From Thermoplasmata archaeon (lineage in GTDB: Archaea > Thermoplasmatota > Thermoplasmata > Thermoplasmatales > Thermoplasmataceae), in NCBI GenBank assembly GCA_021835265.1, contig JAKBQK010000337.1, forward strand, positions 1 through 6,383: DNA of 6,383 nucleotides, read 5' to 3'. A model generated the notes under the pieces. That model searched no databases, was not told the origin of the DNA, and saw nothing but the letters and a program-made list of their open reading frames with translations. Position 1 is the first letter of the stretch; each line of letters opens with the position of its first letter. Below are positions 1 through 5,404 of this stretch, piece after piece. The translations under genes and the position numbers were made by a program.

Positions 1-1434
1 ATGTAGAACTGGATCTGTAACTGTTTTTGATATTTTTCCCATGCTTGGGTCAAGAATGTAAAGTGTGTTATCATGTATGATCATATTGTTCAATGTCAGA
101 TCTCCATGAATTATATCCCTTTCGTGGAGCTTTGAAACAGATTCTGCTATCTCTTCCAACAGTTTCTTATCCATTTTTTCAATGTTTGACGCCTGAGTTC
201 CCTGTATTTTTTCCATCTCAAAACTTACTCTGTCTTCATTAATTGAAAATACAGCAGGTACATTTATGCCTGCTTCCATCATTCTGTGGAGCATTACTAT
301 TTCATTTTTCATTCTTTTATTTCTCAATTTTAGATCCAGTTCTACATTCCTGTAAGACTTTCTTATCCTTTCCTTTACTATTGAATCATAGTCATGGAAT
401 TTTCCCTCAGTTATAACAGATTCTGCCCCCCTGTTGCTATATATAATATTCATCTCCGAAACCCATGGAGTGTTAACTTCATCAATTCTATACATCTGGT
501 CAATTGCGGTATCTTCAATCTTCTGTGACCCAAAATTGTTATATGTGAGAATTGCAGCCTGTCCTATCATCGCACCATTATCCATACAGTATTTTTCCGG
601 TGTTTCAAAAACCCTGATCTCAAGATCGTCTGCCATTCTTGAAATCATTTCCTTCAATCTGCTGTTTCTTGCAACCCCACCTGCCAGGAGTATTTCATTT
701 TTTCCCGAGGTATATAACGCTCTCTCAAGAGTTTCTACAAGCATGGAGAACGATATTTCCTGAATGCTGAATGAGACATCATTTTCGCTCTCCCCCTTTG
801 TTAGTAAATTTTTTGCCGCCGTGTATATGCCAGAAAATGAGCAGTCCATTCCATTGACTGAATATGGAAGATCAAGTAGTCTTGATCCATTAAGTGCCAT
901 TCTTTCAATTTCAGGCCCACCCGGAAATGGAAATCCCATATCTCTGGCTATTTTGTCCAGCATATTTCCAATTCCGATGTCAAGTGTTTCACCAAATACC
1001 CTGTATCTACCGTTCTTGTGTGCTATTATCTGCGTATTACCCCCTGAAACATATAGCATTACTGGGTCATTTGCACCAGTTTCCCTCCTTCCGATTTCTA
1101 TGTGCCCAAGAGGGTGATTTACCCCTACAATTGGTATATGGAGCTTTAACGCCATAGCCCTGGCAGCAACTGCTGTTATTTTCAGCGATGGAGGGAGACC
1201 TGGACCTTTTGAAAATCCCACCATTTCTATGTCATTTTCCGAGAATCCAGATTCCTTGATTGCAGTATGAATTACATCAACAACATTTTCAAAATGAAAA
1301 TTTGCAGCTTCTCGGGGATTTATTCCACCCTTTTCCGGTTTATATGTTCTGGATACCATGGAGTATATTTGTTTCTCATCCAGTATGGATGCGCTTGTAG
1401 TATGAGCTGTGCCCTCAATTCCCAGAGTTAGCAT
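1..1434 (-). CDS. kae1-bud32: Kae1-Bud32 fusion (tRNA t6A synthesis, KEOPS complex), partial at the C-terminus
   Basis: Two KEOPS subunits on one chain. Kae1 transfers threonylcarbamoyl to A37 of ANN-decoding tRNAs to make t6A; Bud32 is its small partner kinase/ATPase. I translated 478 codons from the ATG at 1432-1434 without a stop to the window edge. Residues 1-325 are Kae1: the N-terminal GIEGTAHT, the metal-binding pair H107 and H111 in NHPLGH, YVSGGNTQ at 128-135, the nucleotide-loop GGVARN at 252-257 and the metal-ligand D285 in CMDNG. Bud32 begins near residue 350 with the candidate ATP-binding K354, then KSYRN, the catalytic-loop HGDL at 443-446 and N450. The usual DFG is DPS at 462-464. 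Only the last part of Bud32 lies outside the window. The next upstream in-frame stop is 8 codons away with no ATG between, so this start is firm; a TATA-like box 25 bases upstream suggests a leaderless transcript. The fusion is known in Thermoplasmatales, Methanocaldococcus and haloarchaea. Confidence 0.96.
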   Translation of the reverse strand, partial: MLTLGIEGTAHTTSASILDEKQIYSMVSRTYKPEKGGINPREAANFHFENVVDVIHTAIKESGFSENDIEMVGFSKGPGLPPSLKITAVAARAMALKLHIPIVGVNHPLGHIEIGRRETGANDPVMLYVSGGNTQIIAHKNGRYRVFGETLDIGIGNMLDKIARDMGFPFPGGPEIERMALNGSRLLDLPYSVNGMDCSFSGIYTAAKNLLTKGESENDVSFSIQEISFSMLVETLERALYTSGKNEILLAGGVARNSRLKEMISRMADDLEIRVFETPEKYCMDNGAMIGQAAILTYNNFGSQKIEDTAIDQMYRIDEVNTPWVSEMNIIYSNRGAESVITEGKFHDYDSIVKERIRKSYRNVELDLKLRNKRMKNEIVMLHRMMEAGINVPAVFSINEDRVSFEMEKIQGTQASNIEKMDKKLLEEIAESVSKLHERDIIHGDLTLNNMIIHDNTLYILDPSMGKISKTVTDPVLH

Positions 1435-1455
1435 TGAAATGCATATGTCAGATCT

Positions 1456-1463
1456 TTATTTAA
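1456..1463 (-). promoter_or_regulatory. Candidate TATA box of kae1-bud32
   Basis: On the minus strand this reads TTAAATAA, centred about 25 bases upstream of the kae1-bud32 ATG. That spacing would put the transcription start at or next to the start codon, as expected for a leaderless archaeal mRNA. It lies in the 35-base gap after the glycosyltransferase gene, partly abutting that gene's stop codon. No purine-rich ribosome-binding site is visible between it and the ATG. Positional inference only. Confidence 0.45.
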
Positions 1464-1469
1464 TTATGA

Positions 1470-2687
1470 TCAGGCCTTATTGTAAGTAAAAAGAGCATAT
1501 ATTGTGGCAATGAAGAGTATTCCAGCTCCTATTGAACCGTAAGCAAGTGTTTTGAGCCTGTTCTTTAAGGTTCTGGTTGCAACAGAACCTGCGAAAACCA
1601 TGGAAGCCACAGCTGATGAAGTGGTACTTAACCTGTATAATATGTCTAAATTAGAAATATGACCATGAAAATGAAATCCAATCATGCTGAATATAGCGGG
1701 TATGAATCCCCTGAAATGTAACACTTCAATAAAGATAAGTCCCTTTAGGAGAATAACTACAAGAAATACAATTGGAAGGGTGTATGTGAATATCTGCTCA
1801 AACTTATAGAATTTATTTGCTTTTTTCAGAGAGCCGTTTCTTAGACTCTTGAAGAATGTTCTCCATCCAGTCCTCGACCATCTTATGTTCTGTTTCATAT
1901 AACTTTTTATGCTGTCCTTGGGGAGGGTTGTTACCCTTGCTTCAAAGGATTTTGTAGCGACATAGCCCTTACCGATTATGTGTGATGTAAGGTCTGCATC
2001 GTCACCACCTCCATAATACGGAATGTTTCCCTGAATCTTGAAATCATAAAATTCTGGTGATGTTATGTATTTTCCAACTACATCCATCCTGTAAGATCCG
2101 AAGCCACCATCTATCAGCATTACACTTCCGAAATGCTTCATTGATCTCTGGATGATTTCCTTTGATCTCTCTATGAATTGAGAGGCATAGGATACAAACT
2201 TACCATCCATGGTGTCAAATGTTATATTACCGCCAACACCTCCTACTCTGGGCGAGTATTCTTTCATGATATTTCCGATGGCATCAGATTCAGGGATCAT
2301 ATCCCCATCCATGAACACTACCACTTTCGTCTTTACTTTTGAAACTCCAAGAGCCATTGCTTTTCTTTTTCCTGAATGTATTCCAGTGGATAGAAAGGTA
2401 ACACCTTCATCCCTGCACATGGAAAGGTATGGTTGCTCAACACCATCCCCTACTACTATTATTTCACTGACCTGATCTCTGACTGAAGCTATGGCCCTTT
2501 TCAGATGCTCCACTGATTCGTTGAACACAGTTATAACAATAGTTGCATCCTGCGGTGTTAATCCCTCGGATTTTTCGTTAGGTGTATTCCTCTTTCTTGA
2601 AAGATATGAATTTAAAAGGTAATATGTAACGGAGAGTACGGATGAAACCGCCGTGATGGTAATAAAAATGAGGAATTCTATTCGCAT
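1470..2687 (-). CDS. Membrane glycosyltransferase, family 2, processive (hyaluronan/chitin synthase-like)
   Basis: A 405-residue inverting GT-A glycosyltransferase that probably transfers sugar from a nucleotide-sugar donor on the cytoplasmic face of the membrane. An N-terminal hydrophobic segment (about residues 4-29) is followed by a cytoplasmic catalytic domain from about 48. It starts with TIVITVFNE and carries D81 in VVGDG, the metal-binding DGD at 127-129, GGDDAD at 227-232 (the acceptor/base region, GDDR in hyaluronan synthases) and QNIRW at 266-270, the QxxRW signature of processive GT2 enzymes. After it come about three hydrophobic segments (near 300-323, 357-371 and 380-400). This order (TM, DxD, GDD, QxxRW, TMs) matches hyaluronan, chitin and cellulose synthases and some glycolipid synthases. 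The real sugar and acceptor cannot be read from the sequence; in a wall-less archaeon, glycolipid, S-layer glycan or exopolysaccharide are all possible. The start is the only ATG near the N-terminus and gives a full membrane anchor. Confidence 0.9.
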   Translation of the reverse strand: MRIEFLIFITITAVSSVLSVTYYLLNSYLSRKRNTPNEKSEGLTPQDATIVITVFNESVEHLKRAIASVRDQVSEIIVVGDGVEQPYLSMCRDEGVTFLSTGIHSGKRKAMALGVSKVKTKVVVFMDGDMIPESDAIGNIMKEYSPRVGGVGGNITFDTMDGKFVSYASQFIERSKEIIQRSMKHFGSVMLIDGGFGSYRMDVVGKYITSPEFYDFKIQGNIPYYGGGDDADLTSHIIGKGYVATKSFEARVTTLPKDSIKSYMKQNIRWSRTGWRTFFKSLRNGSLKKANKFYKFEQIFTYTLPIVFLVVILLKGLIFIEVLHFRGFIPAIFSMIGFHFHGHISNLDILYRLSTTSSAVASMVFAGSVATRTLKNRLKTLAYGSIGAGILFIATIYALFTYNKA

Positions 2688-2690
2688 TTA

Positions 2691-2716
2691 ATACTATAGT
2701 ATATTACTGAGTAATA
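2691..2716. promoter_or_regulatory. Two abutting palindromes at the glycosyltransferase promoter, candidate operator
   Basis: Immediately upstream of the glycosyltransferase ATG lies a perfect 12-base palindrome, ATACTATAGTAT (2691-2702). It shares its last base with a second dyad, TATTACT-G-AGTAATA (2702-2716, 7-base arms and one central base). Both fall between the start codon and a candidate TATA element on the minus strand (CTTATTAG, 2717-2724, centred about 33 bases upstream of the ATG). A protein bound here would cover the transcription start. The dyads are directly visible; a regulatory role is inferred. AT-rich spacers produce short palindromes by chance, so confidence is moderate. 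Confidence 0.4.
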
Positions 2717-2734
2717 CTAATAAGTTAGTGGTAC

Positions 2735-2755
2735 GACTATTTAGTACATATAGTC
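2735..2755. repeat. Inverted repeat GACTAT-N9-ATAGTC in the pirin/glycosyltransferase spacer
   Basis: Six-base arms at 2735-2740 and 2750-2755 are exact reverse complements separated by 9 bases. The arm core ACTAT/ATAGT is the same half-site that makes up the 12-base palindrome at 2691-2702, so the spacer holds two copies of one dyad motif about 50 bases apart. It lies downstream of the pirin stop codon and upstream of the glycosyltransferase. It could be a second operator site. A terminator hairpin for pirin is less likely, since the stem is short and no strong T tract follows. Confidence 0.35.
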
Positions 2756-2778
2756 TCTGTATCTGTATTTAACGAAAA

Positions 2779-3684
2779 TCAGTTGAAGACAGGTTCCTTT
2801 TCTCTGACAAATGTGCCATTTCTCAGATCTTTAAGTGCTTCGTTCAACTGTTCCCTTGTATTCATGACCACAGGGCCATACCACTCAATATGTTCATCGG
2901 TGGGATTTCCTGCTATAAACATTATATCGCTTTCCCTTTCCCTTCCCTTAATTTCTATGTAGTCTCCGTTCCTCGAAAATATGAAAGCTTTTCTTTCTGT
3001 CATCTCTGTTTCTCCATTTATCCTCACATTACCGGAAAAGTTGAACATAATGGCCCTCTTTCTTTCGAGGTTACTCAGTTCGATGCTGTCCCCTTCCTTT
3101 ATCTTTATATGATAATAATGAAGACTGAGATCGTATGGAGATCTGTATGGTCCGTTGGCGTCTCCAAATTCCCCGGCAAATACCTTTACAATCGATCCGT
3201 TATCCGTTTTGTACTGAGGTATATCAGATGATTTGTAATATGCATATTCTGGTGTTTTCATCTTTCTTTCTGCTGGGGTGTTCACCCATAACTGCAACCC
3301 CAGAACTGTCCGGTCAAAGTTTTTATCGTTACTCCCTTTCATATTTAATGATGCTGGCATTTCCTGGTGAAATATACCACTACCAGCACTCATATCCTGT
3401 ACATCACCTGGATAGATGGTGCCCTTATTCCCGTTGCTATCCTCATGATCCGTTTTACCCTTTACCTGGTATGTGATGGTCTCAATTCCTCTGTGAGGAT
3501 GCCATGGAAATCCCTTTTCGTACTCCGATGGTTCAGATGAGCCGAAATAATCAAGCAGAAGAAATGGGTCGGTGTATTCAAATGTAGAAGGCCCGCCAAA
3601 AACTCTCAGAAGCCTGACACCTGCACCATCTATTGTGTAATTACCACTCATTTCAGCTTCAATAGATTTGCTTTTGATATTCAT
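2779..3684 (-). CDS. Pirin family protein (bicupin, possible quercetin 2,3-dioxygenase activity)
   Basis: A 301-residue pirin-like cytosolic metalloprotein of the cupin superfamily, of the usual family length (about 290-300). The N-terminal cupin carries all four metal ligands: H62 and H64 in WHPHRG, and H106 and E108 in IFHQEMP. Other family landmarks are DPFLLLDYFG at 39-48, GIETITY at 66-72 and GDVQDMSAGSGI at 93-104. The C-terminal cupin runs from about residue 190 and ends in PTDEHIEWYGPVVMNT. Some pirins cleave quercetin, others are redox-sensing transcription cofactors or act in stress responses; the sequence does not say which applies here. ATG 3684 is preferred over the internal Met12 because a TATA-like element lies 25 bases upstream of it. 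It is transcribed in the same direction as the regulator 76 bases upstream and the glycosyltransferase 91 bases downstream, with enough space for separate promoters. Confidence 0.95.
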   Translation of the reverse strand: MNIKSKSIEAEMSGNYTIDGAGVRLLRVFGGPSTFEYTDPFLLLDYFGSSEPSEYEKGFPWHPHRGIETITYQVKGKTDHEDSNGNKGTIYPGDVQDMSAGSGIFHQEMPASLNMKGSNDKNFDRTVLGLQLWVNTPAERKMKTPEYAYYKSSDIPQYKTDNGSIVKVFAGEFGDANGPYRSPYDLSLHYYHIKIKEGDSIELSNLERKRAIMFNFSGNVRINGETEMTERKAFIFSRNGDYIEIKGRERESDIMFIAGNPTDEHIEWYGPVVMNTREQLNEALKDLRNGTFVREKEPVFN

Positions 3685-3706
3685 ATATAAGGAATCAAAA
3701 AATGAG

Positions 3707-3712
3707 AATAAA
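3707..3712 (-). promoter_or_regulatory. Candidate TATA box of the pirin gene
   Basis: On the minus strand this reads TTTATT within GTTTATTC, centred about 25 bases upstream of the pirin ATG at 3684. The geometry matches the kae1-bud32 promoter and again suggests a leaderless mRNA. No Shine-Dalgarno-like sequence lies before the ATG. The surrounding spacer is very AT-rich, so a chance match is possible. Confidence 0.4.
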
Positions 3713-3760
3713 CATTATCGTTTTGTTTTACTTTTGTTACCTAATTTACTTTTTTGGCAA

Positions 3761-4432
3761 CTACCTTGCATTTTTCCTGAATAAAGTTTCCATAATCTTT
3801 TTCTCAGCATTTCTTATGTGATATAGTGTGGTAACCTTTGATGCTCCATTGTCTAAAGAAATCTCTTCCAGCCCATTTTTTCTGGGCCATTCATAATAGC
3901 CCGAATTAATGGCAACCTTCAGGGTTTCAATTTCCCTGTCTGTCAAACCATACAATGACGGGGAGGCACTGTGCAGAATATTTCCAGAGATTATATCGGA
4001 TATGGATACCCTGTCGATAATCTGCCTTTCCACAACATTTTCTCTTCCAACTTTATCAACTATATTCTCAAGATCTGCCCTGAATCTTGATACTAGACGG
4101 AAATTCTCTATTCCATTTCTTGCAATTATAGGGAAGAGCATAAAAACATCCTGATTCATCACTGCCTTTAACATTCCATGCCCTATCTTATATGAATCAA
4201 CAAACATGTTTCCCTTTAATGTTGATGTTTCATAACTCCTGAAATCACCCTTTAACACTTCTAATACCTGATCACTTTCTCTTTTGGCGACTGTCAAAAT
4301 AACGTGGTTCAGGTTTCCTTTTATAATTCTTGCATTCTGAATCAGAATTGAGTCTGGACTATAACCACTGGCATTTGCTATGCTGCATTTACCTCCGACT
4401 CCCATTTCTAAATAATACAATGCGCTATGCAT
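3761..4432 (-). CDS. Transcriptional regulator with C-terminal Bat-type (HTH_10) DNA-binding domain
   Basis: A 223-residue putative DNA-binding protein. The last third (bases 3946-3779) matches the bacterio-opsin activator-type helix-turn-helix: LTDREIETLKVAINSGYYEW, then PR, a recognition region containing ISLDNGASKVTTLYHI, and the closing RNAEKKIMETLF. LTDRE, the GYYEWPR turn and the terminal AEKK are hallmarks of this archaeal family. The first 160 residues match no named domain I can identify, though the overall plan (a CSI segment near the N-terminus, then a sensor-like region) resembles other archaeal Bat-like proteins; it may bind a ligand. The open frame extends to a GTG at 4468 (235 residues). 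I prefer the ATG at 4432 because the TATTAATA at 4473-4480 would start transcription near 4451, downstream of that GTG. It is divergent from the decayed leuCD pair, which it may once have regulated. Confidence 0.85.
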   Translation of the reverse strand: MHSALYYLEMGVGGKCSIANASGYSPDSILIQNARIIKGNLNHVILTVAKRESDQVLEVLKGDFRSYETSTLKGNMFVDSYKIGHGMLKAVMNQDVFMLFPIIARNGIENFRLVSRFRADLENIVDKVGRENVVERQIIDRVSISDIISGNILHSASPSLYGLTDREIETLKVAINSGYYEWPRKNGLEEISLDNGASKVTTLYHIRNAEKKIMETLFRKNAR

Positions 4433-4472
4433 GAAGTGGATCAACTTAAATCTTTTGAAGGTGCCCACTGCA

Positions 4473-4480
4473 TATTAATA
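4473..4480. promoter_or_regulatory. Symmetric TATTAATA, candidate shared TATA box for the divergent genes
   Basis: TATTAATA is its own reverse complement and sits between the Bat-type regulator (minus) and the leuC-like remnant (plus). Its centre (4476.5) is about 25 bases before the GTG at 4502, which aligns with the usual N-terminus of LeuC-type proteins, so plus-strand transcription could start at that codon. On the minus strand the same spacing predicts a start near 4451, about 19 bases before ATG 4432. TBP binding to a symmetric box could drive both directions. The placement is seen; the function is inferred. Confidence 0.45.
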
Positions 4481-4486
4481 GTATGA

Positions 4487-4834
4487 ATGCATTTTTTGGT
4501 CGTGAGGACTCAAAAAACCGCAGCAGAAAAGATTTTTTCGGAAAAGTCAGGGTTGGATGCCCACTCTGGAGAATATGTATGGGCAGTTCCGGATCTGGTC
4601 TACATGCATGACGTTCTTGGCCCTTCCTCGATTAAAGCTCTCAGGGATATATCAGGAGGAAAAACAAGGTATAAGGGAAGGGTAATTGTTGTAAATGATC
4701 ATATATTTCCTCCGAAGGATATTGAAAGCTCTAATAACATAAAAATTATGAATGAAACTTCAGAATTTGAAGGATGGGAAACCATTCCATTTGGAGAAGG
4801 CATAGAACACACGTTGCAGATGAAGCGCAGTTGA
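4487..4834 (+). pseudogene. leuC: leuC-like fragment: N-terminal part of a 3-isopropylmalate/homoaconitate dehydratase large subunit
   Basis: The open frame encodes 115 residues from ATG 4487, or 110 from the better placed GTG 4502. Its sequence follows the start of aconitase-family large subunits: TAAEKIFSEKSG, HSGEYVWAVPDLVYMHD, GPSSIKAL, the conserved DHIFPPKD (DHxxP motif) and FGEGIEH near the end. Full-length relatives are about 420 residues. This one ends at TGA 4832-4834 soon after GIEH, so roughly 300 residues are missing, including all three cysteines that would hold the 4Fe-4S cluster. It cannot be an active dehydratase. No lesion is visible within the retained part, so a deletion between about 4812 and 4845 is the likely main event. 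Leucine versus lysine-type (homoaconitate) substrate cannot be decided. The leuD-like remnant follows directly, as in intact leuCD operons. Confidence 0.8.
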
Positions 4835-4845
4835 AGGATATATAC

Positions 4846-5330
4846 ATGTGCCAGGTGAATAAATTGGAATCTGTTTTTTATTAGGAGATAACATTGAATC
4901 CTGCAATATTTCTCCAGGGAATACTTGCATCTGCCAATATTGAAATAGTTTGAATACTTTCCTAAGTCAATAGTAAATGGTTTTTTAACAAAAGTACAAA
5001 GGGAGATATAATAGTAGCTGGAGAAAATTTTGTACTGGTTTCTCGAGGGAACAGGAGCCGGTTCTTCTAAAGACTAGTAGGATTCAAGTAGTATTTGTCA
5101 GAAGTTTTTCAAGATTGTTTTTCAGGAACTTAATCAATGTTGGACTGTACCCTGGAATATATAAAGGTAATATTCCATTTTCAAACGGAGAAAAAGGGAA
5201 TATTGATTTCTAACATTGCAAAATAGAAGGTGATCAGGGTATTTTGCTATTCGATTCACCTAAAGGAATTCTGAATGAAATACTTAATTCGGGAGGGATG
5301 GTTAATTACGCGAGAAAAATTATAGAATGA
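4846..5330 (+). pseudogene. leuD: leuD-like pseudogene: isopropylmalate/homoaconitate dehydratase small subunit with frameshifts and stops
   Basis: Reading across frames reconstructs a LeuD-type small subunit of about 160 codons, the family's normal size. From ATG 4846 the frame gives NKLESVF. One extra T in the run at 4874-4879 would continue it as LLGDNI, and the actual next segment (from 4884) reads GDNIESCNISPG, matching the family's GDNINTDxISPG. From about 4921 a second frame gives LASANIEIV, interrupted by TGA 4951-4953 and TAA 4963-4965, then GDIIVAGENF (5002-5031). One base missing in the T run at 5028-5031 shifts to CTGFSREQE (family GTGSSREQA), then VRSFSRLFFRNLINVG. TAA 5211-5213 interrupts this frame before EILNSGGMVNYARKIIE and the TGA at 5328-5330. 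At least three frame changes, three stops and substitutions in the GTGSSRE motif make it non-functional. A short T5 tract follows at 5349-5353. Confidence 0.85.
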
Positions 5331-5404
5331 GTATTTTAAAGGTCAACGTTTTTACATTGCATTTTATGAATAAGGAGAAACCAAATATTGAAATGATCTC
5401 TATG

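Noticed and set aside
434..1157. Plus-strand open frames of 87-117 residues opposite the left-hand gene
   Set aside because: They lie antisense to the Kae1-Bud32 coding sequence, whose motifs are unmistakable. Their translations show no family resemblance and no promoter.
2890..3476. Plus-strand open frames of about 113 residues
   Set aside because: They are antisense shadows of the pirin gene, which carries all four metal ligands on the minus strand.
3713..3758. T-rich stretch between the regulator and pirin genes as a terminator
   Set aside because: The T runs are on the plus strand. In the minus-strand transcripts of both flanking genes they are A runs, which do not terminate archaeal transcription, and no plus-strand gene precedes them.
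4835..5330. Mobile element or transposase remnant in the gene-poor stretch
   Set aside because: No terminal inverted repeats, target duplications or transposase motifs were found; the frame-by-frame reading matches a LeuD-type protein instead.
4846..5330. Programmed frameshifting to make a functional LeuD
   Set aside because: Three in-frame stops and replaced residues in the GTGSSRE motif would also have to be bypassed, and the partner large subunit is truncated.
5331..5404. Possible terminator in the convergent spacer (T5 at 5349-5353)
   Set aside because: A five-base T tract without a stem is too common in such AT-rich sequence to call, and the only upstream plus-strand gene is a pseudogene.
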